From contig CAJUGD010000001.1 of the NCBI GenBank assembly GCA_910586205.1, positions 241,697 to 305,696 of the forward strand: DNA of 64,000 nt. The letters run 5' to 3'. The number at the start of each line of letters is the position of its first letter. The first letter of the stretch is position 1. Shown in pieces: positions 55,121 to 63,348 of the stretch. The translations under genes and the position numbers were made by a program. Under the pieces are notes generated by a model that did no database searches, was not told where the DNA came from, and saw nothing but the letters and a program-made list of their open reading frames with translations. Source of the DNA: an uncultured Lachnospiraceae bacterium (GTDB lineage Bacteria > Bacillota > Clostridia > Lachnospirales > Lachnospiraceae).

Positions 55121-55897
55121 ATGAAGGTAGTCATTTTGGCAGGGGGACTGGGGACAAGGATCAGTGAGGAGAGCCATTTAAAGCCAAAGCCCATGATTGA
55201 GATTGGGGGCCGTCCTATATTGTGGCATATTATGAAGTATTATTCGGAATTTGGATTTCATGATTTTATTATTTGTCTTGGGTATAAGCAGTACGTGGTG
55301 AAGGAGTTTTTTTCGGATTATTTTCTTCATATGTCAGATGTAACATTTGATCTGGCCAACAACAGCATGGAGGTACACAACAATTACTCTGAGCCCTGGC
55401 GGGTCACGCTGGTGGATACAGGGCTTCACACCATGACCGGCGGGCGGGTAAAGAGGATTCAGCCTTATATTGGGGAGGAAACCTTTATGCTGACTTATGG
55501 GGATGCAGTCTGCACGGTGGATTTGGATGCGCTGGTCAGCTTCCACAGACAGCATGGGAAGATTGCTACATTAACTACCGTGAATATCGGACAGCAGAAG
55601 GGAGTGCTGGACATTGGACCAGATCATGTGATTCGGTCTTTCCGGGAAAAATCTTCTACAGACGGGGCGGTGATCAATGGCGGCTTTATGATGATGAACC
55701 CGGAGATTTTTGACTATCTGAAAGATGATGCCACAGTATTTGAGAAGGAACCTATGGAGCGTTTGGTCTCTGAAGGACAGCTTATGTCCTTTTTCCATGA
55801 CGGATTCTGGCAGTGCATGGATACCCAGAGGGAGATGCAGCTATTGGAAAAAATGTGGCAGTCAGGGAGAGCGCCCTGGAAGGTGTGGCCAACATAA
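55121..55897 (+). CDS. rfbF: Glucose-1-phosphate cytidylyltransferase
   Basis: A 258-residue enzyme making CDP-glucose from CTP and glucose 1-phosphate. VVILAGGLGTRISEESHLKP is the nucleotide loop; MIEIGGRPILWHIMKYYSEF, MLTYGDAVCTVDLDAL and INGGFMMMNPEIFDYL are typical of RfbF. The ATG at 55121 has AAGGAG 8 bases upstream, better than GTG 55118. It is followed by the next two enzymes of the CDP-deoxyhexose pathway in order. Confidence 0.93.
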   Translation: MKVVILAGGLGTRISEESHLKPKPMIEIGGRPILWHIMKYYSEFGFHDFIICLGYKQYVVKEFFSDYFLHMSDVTFDLANNSMEVHNNYSEPWRVTLVDTGLHTMTGGRVKRIQPYIGEETFMLTYGDAVCTVDLDALVSFHRQHGKIATLTTVNIGQQKGVLDIGPDHVIRSFREKSSTDGAVINGGFMMMNPEIFDYLKDDATVFEKEPMERLVSEGQLMSFFHDGFWQCMDTQREMQLLEKMWQSGRAPWKVWPT

Positions 55898-55985
55898 AGA
55901 CCGTGAAGAAAGGCAGGCACCGCGTACCACCTATATGAGAAAAAATGATAAGGAATAAAAATAGCAGGAGACAAGGAGCAGATAT

Positions 55986-57041
55986 ATGTATAATCTGGAA
56001 GTATGCAGGCAATTTTATGAGGGGAAGCGGGTACTGGTGACAGGCCATACTGGATTTAAGGGCAGTTGGCTGTGCCGCATTCTGACACTGGCCGGAGCAG
56101 AGGTAACAGGATACTCTCTGGAGCCGCCTACAGAGCCGGCTCTTTTCCGGATAGCCGGACTGGAGGATAACATGGACTCTGTGATCGGAGATATTCGGGA
56201 TCTGGAACATTTAAGACAGGTGTTTGACAAAGTCCGGCCGGAGCTGGTGATTCATCTGGCGGCACAGCCCATTGTGAGGGATTCCTATGAGGCGCCGGTG
56301 TATACCTATGAAACCAATGTAATGGGGACCGTAAACCTGTTGGAATGTGTGCGGATGTGTTCTTCGGTCCGTTCTGTGCTTAATGTGACTACGGATAAGG
56401 TCTATGAGAACCGGGAGTGGGAATATGGATATCGGGAATGTGATCCTTTAGATGGGTATGATCCCTACTCTAACAGTAAGTCCTGTTCGGAGCTGGTGAC
56501 ACACAGTTATCGAAAATCCTTCTTTGACAAGGGGGGATGTGCAGTGTCCACGGCACGGGCAGGTAATGTGATCGGAGGCGGTGATTTTGCCAATGATCGG
56601 ATTATTCCGGATTGTGTACGGGCAGCGGCAGCAGGAAAGGAGATTGTGGTCAGGAATCCTTATGCCACCCGCCCTTTCCAGCATGTGTTAGAGCCGCTTT
56701 TTGTGTATTTGGAGATTATGCAGAGGCAGTATGAGGATGTAAAATATCAAGGATATTATAATGTGGGGCCTGACGATGGGGACTGTGTGACGACCGGAGA
56801 GCTGACTACATTATTTTGTGAGATTTGGGGAGACGGGGCAAAGTGGATCAGCCGCCACGACGGAGGCCCTCATGAGGCGAATTTTTTGAAGCTGGATTGT
56901 TCTAAGATTAAGAAGGTGTTCGGGTGGCATCCCCGGTGGAGGATCCGTGAGGCGTTGGAGCTGACCGCAGAGTGGTCAAAGGCATATCTTTCCGGGCAGG
57001 ATATGGTTCGGGTAATGGATCGGCAGATAGGAAGCTATTAA
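55986..57041 (+). CDS. rfbG: CDP-glucose 4,6-dehydratase
   Basis: A 351-residue extended SDR enzyme converting CDP-glucose to CDP-4-keto-6-deoxyglucose. The NAD loop is VTGHTGFKGSWLC. The catalytic region is NVTTDKVYENREWEYGYREC followed by DPYSNSK (Tyr and Lys of YxxxK), and ARAGNVIGGGDFANDRIIPD is typical of RfbG. It follows rfbF after 88 bases with AAGGAG before the ATG. Confidence 0.93.
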   Translation: MYNLEVCRQFYEGKRVLVTGHTGFKGSWLCRILTLAGAEVTGYSLEPPTEPALFRIAGLEDNMDSVIGDIRDLEHLRQVFDKVRPELVIHLAAQPIVRDSYEAPVYTYETNVMGTVNLLECVRMCSSVRSVLNVTTDKVYENREWEYGYRECDPLDGYDPYSNSKSCSELVTHSYRKSFFDKGGCAVSTARAGNVIGGGDFANDRIIPDCVRAAAAGKEIVVRNPYATRPFQHVLEPLFVYLEIMQRQYEDVKYQGYYNVGPDDGDCVTTGELTTLFCEIWGDGAKWISRHDGGPHEANFLKLDCSKIKKVFGWHPRWRIREALELTAEWSKAYLSGQDMVRVMDRQIGSY

Positions 57042-57075
57042 AAAAGGTTCCTGATGAAGAAAGGAGACAAGTCTG

Positions 57076-58413
57076 ATGGAAAAGGCACAGCAGCAGGCCA
57101 GGGAAGAAATCCTGGGATTGGTGGCAGAATATTGTCAAAAGTACCACTTGGAAAATAAGAAAGAGTATGAACCTGGTGACAGGATTCCTTATGCGTCCCG
57201 GGTGTATGATGCCAAGGAAATGGTGAACCTGGTTGACAGTGCACTTGAGTTTTGGCTGACATCAGGGCGGTATACGGAAGAATTTGAGGAAAAGTTTGCC
57301 CAGTATTTAGGCGTGCGGTATTGCTCCCTGGTAAATTCCGGATCTTCGGCCAATCTTTTGGCTTTTATGGCTCTGACCTCTCCTCTTTTGGGAGAGAGGC
57401 AAATAAAGCGGGGAGACGAGATCATCACTGTGGCAGCAGGGTTTCCCACCACAGTCACTCCCATGATTCAGTATGGCGCTGTACCGGTATTTGTGGATGT
57501 GACGATCCCGCAGTACAATATAGATGTGACACTGTTGGAGAAAGCTTATTCGAAACGCACCAAGGCAGTGATGATTGCCCATACTTTAGGGAATCCTTTT
57601 GATTTGAAGGCCGTGAAGGACTTTTGTGATCACCATGGCTTGTGGCTGGTTGAGGATAATTGCGATGCTTTGGGAAGCAGATATACCCTGGATGGAAAGG
57701 AAAAGCTCACAGGAACCGTAGGAGATATAGGCACATCCAGCTTTTATCCCCCTCATCACATGACCATGGGAGAGGGAGGGGCAGTGTATACAGACACCCC
57801 TCTTTTGAACAAGATTATACGTTCTTTCCGGGATTGGGGGAGAGACTGTTCTTGTCCGGCCGGAAAAGACGATACCTGCGGCCATCGCTTTGACCGCCAG
57901 TATGGAGAGCTGCCTATGGGATATGACCATAAATATGTGTATTCTCATTTTGGCTATAATCTTAAGGCAACAGACATGCAGGCAGCGGTAGGCTGTGCCC
58001 AGCTAGAGAAATTTCCCGGTTTTGTAGAACGCCGCCGCCATAATTTTGACCGTCTAAAAAAAGCCCTTGGGGACCTTTCCGACAAGCTGATTCTGCCCGA
58101 ACCATGTGCCGGTTCCAAGCCAAGTTGGTTTGGATTTCTGATCACCTGCCGGGAAGGGGTGGACAGAAACAAGACAGTACAATATATAGAAGAACATGGG
58201 ATTCAGACCCGGATGCTGTTTGCAGGCAATCTGACCCGCCATCCATGCTTTGATTCCATGCGCATGGCAGGAAGCGGATATCGGGTTGTGGGAGATTTAA
58301 GCATAACCGATCGGATTATGAGAGATACCTTTTGGGTAGGATTGTATCCGGGAATGACAGACGCTATGATTGATGCCATGGCACAGGTGATTCATGAGGC
58401 GGTGGAGAGATGA
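57076..58413 (+). CDS. rfbH: CDP-4-dehydro-6-deoxyglucose 3-dehydrase (E1)
   Basis: A 445-residue PMP-dependent 2Fe-2S enzyme that removes the C3 hydroxyl, the committed step to 3,6-dideoxyhexoses. His replaces the usual PLP-binding Lys (SSFYPPHHMTMGEGG), which is diagnostic. The cluster cysteines follow the C-x57-C-x1-C-x7-C pattern (EDNCDALG; DCSCPAGKDDTCGH). The family needs an electron donor reductase (E3), for which no gene is seen nearby. Its stop overlaps the licD start. Confidence 0.95.
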   Translation: MEKAQQQAREEILGLVAEYCQKYHLENKKEYEPGDRIPYASRVYDAKEMVNLVDSALEFWLTSGRYTEEFEEKFAQYLGVRYCSLVNSGSSANLLAFMALTSPLLGERQIKRGDEIITVAAGFPTTVTPMIQYGAVPVFVDVTIPQYNIDVTLLEKAYSKRTKAVMIAHTLGNPFDLKAVKDFCDHHGLWLVEDNCDALGSRYTLDGKEKLTGTVGDIGTSSFYPPHHMTMGEGGAVYTDTPLLNKIIRSFRDWGRDCSCPAGKDDTCGHRFDRQYGELPMGYDHKYVYSHFGYNLKATDMQAAVGCAQLEKFPGFVERRRHNFDRLKKALGDLSDKLILPEPCAGSKPSWFGFLITCREGVDRNKTVQYIEEHGIQTRMLFAGNLTRHPCFDSMRMAGSGYRVVGDLSITDRIMRDTFWVGLYPGMTDAMIDAMAQVIHEAVER

Positions 58414-59264
58414 TGAAATTTGATCTGACAAAAGCACATCAGGTCAATCTGAAAATATTAAAGGAGATTGACAGAATCTGCCGCAAATATAAGATTCAAT
58501 ATATGCTGGACGCAGGCACACTCTTAGGGGCAATACGTCACCAGGGCTTTATCCCCTGGGATGATGATGCGGACATCGTATTTACAAGAAAGAACTATGA
58601 GGCATTTATGAAGGTAGTGCGGCGGGAGCTGCCGGATACCATGGAGCTTTTGATGCCTTGGGATTTTCAGAAAGGGCGGGCGTTTTTTGATTTTACTGCC
58701 AGGATTTATTACAAAAACAGCCGAATTCATGAGGATTCACCGGAAACCCAGTACTATGAAGGGAAGATGAATCATTTGTGGGTAGATTTGTTTACCCTTG
58801 ACGTGCTGCCTCAGAATAAGGTTGCGTCTTCCGTGACACTGCTGCTTCACAAGACTATCTATGGTATGGCTATGGGACACCGGTATCACTTGGATTTTAG
58901 TAAATACAGCATGTTTCACAAGCTGGCAGTGGGCGGGCTGTCCGCAGCAGGCCGTTTGGTCCCCCTGAAGTTTCTGTTCTGGCTGCAGCGGGCAGCAGCA
59001 TTAAAGGATCAAAAATGCCGGAGCAATCTGCGGTATTACAGCAACTATCAGCCGGATTATCTTTATGTGACTCTGCAGAAGGAGTGGTGTGAGCAGGTGG
59101 AGGATGTGACATTCTGCGACACAAAGCTGATGGCTCCAAAGCATTGGGATGAGGTGCTGACTTGGATCTATGGGGATTACAAAAAGCTGCCGCCCAAAGA
59201 TAAGCGGGTTCCTGGTCATTCCACAGCCCAGATTCAGGTGTTTGACGAGGAAGAAGATCTATAA
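58413..59264 (+). CDS. LicD family phosphotransferase-like protein
   Basis: A 283-residue nucleotidyltransferase-fold protein. MLDAGTLLGAIRHQGFIPW followed by DDDADIVFTRKNYEAF is the LicD signature with its metal-binding acidic residues. LicD proteins attach phosphorylcholine or related phosphate groups to surface glycans. No choline uptake or activation genes (licA-C) are visible, so the group transferred is unknown. The second of two adjacent ATG codons (58413) is better placed after GGTGGAG. It overlaps the rfbH stop by one base. Confidence 0.85.
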   Translation: MKFDLTKAHQVNLKILKEIDRICRKYKIQYMLDAGTLLGAIRHQGFIPWDDDADIVFTRKNYEAFMKVVRRELPDTMELLMPWDFQKGRAFFDFTARIYYKNSRIHEDSPETQYYEGKMNHLWVDLFTLDVLPQNKVASSVTLLLHKTIYGMAMGHRYHLDFSKYSMFHKLAVGGLSAAGRLVPLKFLFWLQRAAALKDQKCRSNLRYYSNYQPDYLYVTLQKEWCEQVEDVTFCDTKLMAPKHWDEVLTWIYGDYKKLPPKDKRVPGHSTAQIQVFDEEEDL

Positions 59265-59293
59265 TGTAAAACCCGGCAAGAATCGAGGATATA

Positions 59294-60256
59294 ATGGAAA
59301 AAATGTTGTCAGTGGTGGTGTCTGTATATAATGAGGAGCAGGCATTACCCATATTTTACCAGACGGCAAAGCCGGTTTTGGACAGACTTTCCTGGGATTA
59401 TGAATTATGGTTTATTAATGACGGGAGTCAGGATGGCAGCCATAAGATTCTTTTAGACCTTGCGGCTCAGGATAATCATGTTAAGGTGGTAAGTTTTTCC
59501 AGAAATTTTGGCCATGAGGCAGCCATGATTGCAGGGATTGATTATGCTAAGGGTGATGGCATTGTGTGCATGGATGCGGATCTGCAGCATCCGCCGTCAT
59601 GTCTGCCGGAGATTGTGAAAAGGTTTGAGGAGGGATGCGGGGTAGTTACCATGGTGCGTACCCGCAATGAGTCTGCCGGGATGGTGAAAAATATCACCTC
59701 GTCCGGATTCTATTGGGTGATCAATACTTTGTCTGATGTGAAATTTGAGGCCAATGCCTCAGACTTTTTCGCGGTTTCCAGACAGGCAGCAGACGTGCTG
59801 CGGGGAAATTATCGGGAAAAGGTTCGTTTTCTTCGAGGATATGTACAAACTATCGGGTTCAAACGAGCAGCGATTCGGTATGAGGCTCAGGAGCGGGCAG
59901 CAGGACAGAGCAAGTACAGCATCCGCAGGCTGCTGAATTTTTCTGTGAATACGATTCTGTGCTTTTCCAATCTTCCCTTAAAGCTGGGAATCTATGCCGG
60001 AGGGATGGCTGCATGTTTGGGAGTGGCAGTAATGATTTACACCTTGTGCACCCGCCGGGGAGCGCCCAGCGGATATGCTACCATTGTGATTCTTAATTGT
60101 TTTATGTTTGCAGTACTTTTTCTGATTGTGGGAATTATTGGGGAGTATATCGGGATTCTGTTCAGTGAGCTGAAAGATCGGCCTATTTATATTGTGGGGG
60201 AGACACAGAACGTGGACAGGGAAGATGAGGGGGTTAGTACTCCATCCGGCCAGTAA
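59294..60256 (+). CDS. GtrB/DPM-like polyprenyl-phosphate glycosyltransferase
   Basis: A 320-residue protein with an N-terminal GT2 domain (SVVVSVYNEEQALPIFYQTA, INDGSQDGS, CMDADLQHPPS with the metal DxD) and two C-terminal membrane helices (about 235-255 and 265-290, then IIGEYIGILFSELKDRPIYI). This layout moves a sugar from a nucleotide to undecaprenyl phosphate on the cytoplasmic face. The product is the usual donor for GT-C enzymes, three of which are encoded upstream. It is the last gene of the glycan locus. Confidence 0.88.
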   Translation: MEKMLSVVVSVYNEEQALPIFYQTAKPVLDRLSWDYELWFINDGSQDGSHKILLDLAAQDNHVKVVSFSRNFGHEAAMIAGIDYAKGDGIVCMDADLQHPPSCLPEIVKRFEEGCGVVTMVRTRNESAGMVKNITSSGFYWVINTLSDVKFEANASDFFAVSRQAADVLRGNYREKVRFLRGYVQTIGFKRAAIRYEAQERAAGQSKYSIRRLLNFSVNTILCFSNLPLKLGIYAGGMAACLGVAVMIYTLCTRRGAPSGYATIVILNCFMFAVLFLIVGIIGEYIGILFSELKDRPIYIVGETQNVDREDEGVSTPSGQ

Positions 60257-60257
60257 C

Positions 60258-60375
60258 TGCACTGCCAGTACCGTCTATTTTGCCATCTGCTGCGTTGTCG
60301 TTAGTCAACGATGCCACCGCATCGTCTCCCGCCTCCGCCTTGCAGACTGACAAAATATCCGGCACTGGCAGTGCA
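60258..60375. repeat. Long inverted repeat after the glycan locus
   Basis: A perfect 12-bp outer stem TGCACTGCCAGT/ACTGGCAGTGCA (60258-60269 with 60364-60375) has more pairing inside (ATTTTG/CAAAAT) and a central hairpin TCGTTAGTCAACGA. It is non-coding, GC-richer than its flanks, and resembles a dispersed palindromic repeat unit. Confidence 0.65.
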
Positions 60376-60397
60376 ATTTCTGGCTGGATGAAGCACT

Positions 60398-60428
60398 AGG
60401 CGCTGAGAATCAGCGCCTGCTTTAAATT
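60398..60428 (+). terminator. Terminator after the glycan locus
   Basis: A perfect 9-bp stem AGGCGCTGA/TCAGCGCCT (60398-60406 with 60410-60418) with a 3-base loop is followed by GCTTTAAATTAT, between convergent genes. Confidence 0.65.
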
Positions 60429-60464
60429 ATACCGCAGTTTAGCAGAAATTTCTATTATTCAAGC

Positions 60465-62030
60465 CTATATATCTTGGCACCACCTGACCATTTCCACATC
60501 CTCCTCTGAATCGCCCACTGCTGCCGCATCTTTCCGCTCAATATTCGCCCACCGGCACAGCATCCGGACGCCTTCTGCCTTGGTGGCTTTGGCCGAAACG
60601 ATCTGAAGACAATTTTCTTCCAAAATCCATCGTATATTTTTTCGGCAGTCTGATGTCATCCGATCCATCAGCTTTTGGCACTCATCTGCTGTCCATAACT
60701 TTTCTGACGGACGAAGCAAGGTCAGCTTATACAATGTTTCTTTTGCCCTGTATTTCAGTATTCGAAAGCCGAACGTGAAACAGGCAGGCTCTAACTGACA
60801 AAGAATTTCCTCATCTAATTCATAGAAGAATTCCCGTTGATTTCCATTCTGATTCAAGTATACATGGGCGCCTCCGGCAAATACTCCTCCCTGAAACCAA
60901 TGCCGGAATTTATGACAGCGTTTCATAGCATCCCTGTAGGGAAGTGTAGTGGCAAAAAACAAAAGCGTGCCTTGTCCTGCCAAGGTTTCCAGACATTTTT
61001 TGACAGAATCAGAAAAAGGAAGTATTTTTTCTTTTGGCAGTTTCTTTTGAATCAGTGTCCCTTCAATATCCCAGAATACGGCTTTTGATCTTCGCGGTAT
61101 TCGAAAGACAGGATAAGGCCCAAACAATACCTGGCTTACAAAGTCGTTTCTTCCTCCATAGGCCAGATAACAAGAGCAAATTTTTTGTCCGCATTGTTCG
61201 GCATCGTGATTTTGTTTCTTTTGGGACAGCCATTCCCGGGAACTTCCCTTAAAGTCATACCAGTTAATCCCTGTTTTCCGGCTGATATTGCAGATACGCA
61301 TACTTCCGTCCGCTTCCACAAACACTCTTTCCCGGCACCATTTATCTTCTGCCGGTATTACCTCCAGCTCTCGCCAAAAGTAGGGATCAATCTCCAGAAA
61401 TTTCTTTTGCTCCTCTTGTGTATACTCCCGTTTCAGGCCATCCATCTTATTGATCCAAAGATATATATCATCTGGCAGAATGTCTCTGAGCGCCAAAAGC
61501 TGCTCTGTCATTTCAGGATTCCCTACAGCTCCGGCACAGAGGGAAATGCCCAGATTTTTAAGTCTTTTGCATTTCTCTGCAAATTCCTTTATGGAAACCA
61601 TTTCCGGATGAAAAGTGGCCCAGAGACGCAGCTTTTCCGGTTTTCCTTTTTTATGAAGAAAAACAGCCAGGTTTTGCTGTTCTGAAAAGCTGAGATTTGT
61701 CTGGATCCCCACTGCATCGATTCTGTCCAACGCACTCAGCCGGGCAAGCCCTTCCCAATACCAGGAATGAATCAATGCTTCTCCATAAGGAGCTACCATT
61801 ATCCCTCCTAAGGTTTTCCGAAAATCATGCTCCTCAGCCCTTTTTCCTAAAATAGTGTTCTCCTGAACCGTATGTACAACACTTTCCACAAAGTGAAACC
61901 ACTGTTTTTTATCCTTTTCCAGCTCCCGCTCGGATATTCTATGTTTGGAAAAAGGACAATAGCTGCACTTATAATTACAGCTTTTTAAGCTGCCCCGATA
62001 CAAGATCACCGAACGATTCATGAATCTCAT
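60465..62030 (-). CDS. STM4011-type radical SAM protein fused to a HAD domain
   Basis: A 521-residue protein. Residues 1-310 form a radical SAM domain with CNYKCSYC (C-x3-C-x2-C for the 4Fe-4S cluster) and extra cysteines near 245-290 (RICNIS; CGQKICSCYLAYGG). From about 318 a HAD-like domain begins: FWDIEGTLIQ (nucleophile Asp, but Glu instead of the usual second Asp), FFATTLPYR, and GDSEEDVEMV. STM4011 proteins normally end after the radical SAM part, so the HAD tail is an addition. The 5' end overlaps the STM4012 gene by 56 bases, implying coupling. The substrate is unknown. Confidence 0.75.
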   Translation of the reverse strand: MRFMNRSVILYRGSLKSCNYKCSYCPFSKHRISERELEKDKKQWFHFVESVVHTVQENTILGKRAEEHDFRKTLGGIMVAPYGEALIHSWYWEGLARLSALDRIDAVGIQTNLSFSEQQNLAVFLHKKGKPEKLRLWATFHPEMVSIKEFAEKCKRLKNLGISLCAGAVGNPEMTEQLLALRDILPDDIYLWINKMDGLKREYTQEEQKKFLEIDPYFWRELEVIPAEDKWCRERVFVEADGSMRICNISRKTGINWYDFKGSSREWLSQKKQNHDAEQCGQKICSCYLAYGGRNDFVSQVLFGPYPVFRIPRRSKAVFWDIEGTLIQKKLPKEKILPFSDSVKKCLETLAGQGTLLFFATTLPYRDAMKRCHKFRHWFQGGVFAGGAHVYLNQNGNQREFFYELDEEILCQLEPACFTFGFRILKYRAKETLYKLTLLRPSEKLWTADECQKLMDRMTSDCRKNIRWILEENCLQIVSAKATKAEGVRMLCRWANIERKDAAAVGDSEEDVEMVRWCQDI

Positions 62031-63348
62031 CCCACTCCCTCATTCTTTCACGTACATTGTCAGAGATCAGCTTAGGCCCCAGATAGTCCGAAAGTCCCAT
62101 TCCCAGTTCTGTTAATGTGAGAAAACCATGGGAGTCTGTCTTTTCACCAGACTGATCAATCCGAAGAAATCCCAGCTCAACCCATTGTTTTAATATTGGA
62201 AAATCGTCCATGACCCAAGAGCCAAAGTGGTTTTGGTACTGATTCAAAGGAATCCCGGGACGAATCAACAGATGACGGATCACATATCTTCGTCTCATTT
62301 CTTCCTTAGAAAGCAAAATCCCATGAGAGATAACCGAAAAGTCCTCCGTATGCTCAAAATCCTCTAACTGTTTCAGACAAGTGTCCTGAGTAATGGCATA
62401 AGGAGTACAGAAATGAAGGTTGCCCAGATAGCTTCTTCCTCCACAGCCCAAAGCCAGAGAGGTTTTGAAGCCGCATTCCGAAAATTCCCGTTTTTTCTTC
62501 CCCTTCACAAATCTTCTCATAGAATCCTGACGAAACCCGGATGCCCGAAGAAACCCGGATGCCTTTTGATACTGCTCATAACCGTGCTGCCAATCAGGCG
62601 ATACCTTCGTGTAAACAAGCCCGGAGCCGTGCTTAATATATAAAGGATATAGAAAAATCTCATCTGGTTCAAAAGAAAGAGCCTCCTGCAGTGATTCCAA
62701 CAGAGAATCCACGCTCTGTCCTGGAATCCCATAGATAAAATCCACATTAATGCAGGGAAAATCCATATATTTCAACAGCTCCAAAGCTTCCCTGGCCCGT
62801 TTAGCCTGGTGATTTCGCCCCAAAGCCCTCAGCTCCGTATCGGAAAAACTCTGGATTCCCATGCTGACTCTGGTGACTCCTGCCTCTTTTAAAATCCTGA
62901 GTTTTCCAATCTCAGTCTGGTTCGGCGCAGTTTCAATCGCCGCCTGTTTATTATCCTCCATCACAAAGTAAGAATGAATCAGGTCAAATACCCGGCTAAG
63001 CTGTGCTTCTGACAACAGGAGCGGTGTACCTCCTCCTATAATAAACTCGGAAAACTCAGTTTGGCAGGGCTTGAGAATCTGGCTGTACTGCTGGCATTGC
63101 CGTTTTACCCCATCCAGATATTTATCAAAAGCTTCTTTGTTTTGCCCGGTAACGGAAAAAAGATTACAATACCCGCATTTTGCCTGACAAAACGGAACAT
63201 GCAGGTACAGTCCATGTCCTTTTTCTGCCAGGACTCCGGTATAATCTCTTAAAGAAATCCCCTTCAGAGAGCGATAAGCCGTCTTGTGGGGATAGCTGTA
63301 CATATATTGCACATATGGATTTATGTTATCGTGAAATATCTGCTTCAT
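61975..63348 (-). CDS. STM4012-type radical SAM protein (HemN-like)
   Basis: A 457-residue protein of the coproporphyrinogen III oxidase-like group. Cluster motif CQAKCGYC; FIIGGGTPLLLSEAQLSRVF, ETAPNQTEIGKLRILKEAGV, RVSMGIQSFSDTELRALGRN and VDFIYGIPGQ are HemN-type. Its placement between STM4013- and STM4011-like genes gives the STM4012 name. I chose ATG 63348, preceded by AAGAGGGA, over 63393. Not a heme enzyme by context; the true substrate is unknown. Confidence 0.78.
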   Translation of the reverse strand: MKQIFHDNINPYVQYMYSYPHKTAYRSLKGISLRDYTGVLAEKGHGLYLHVPFCQAKCGYCNLFSVTGQNKEAFDKYLDGVKRQCQQYSQILKPCQTEFSEFIIGGGTPLLLSEAQLSRVFDLIHSYFVMEDNKQAAIETAPNQTEIGKLRILKEAGVTRVSMGIQSFSDTELRALGRNHQAKRAREALELLKYMDFPCINVDFIYGIPGQSVDSLLESLQEALSFEPDEIFLYPLYIKHGSGLVYTKVSPDWQHGYEQYQKASGFLRASGFRQDSMRRFVKGKKKREFSECGFKTSLALGCGGRSYLGNLHFCTPYAITQDTCLKQLEDFEHTEDFSVISHGILLSKEEMRRRYVIRHLLIRPGIPLNQYQNHFGSWVMDDFPILKQWVELGFLRIDQSGEKTDSHGFLTLTELGMGLSDYLGPKLISDNVRERMREWDEIHESFGDLVSGQLKKL

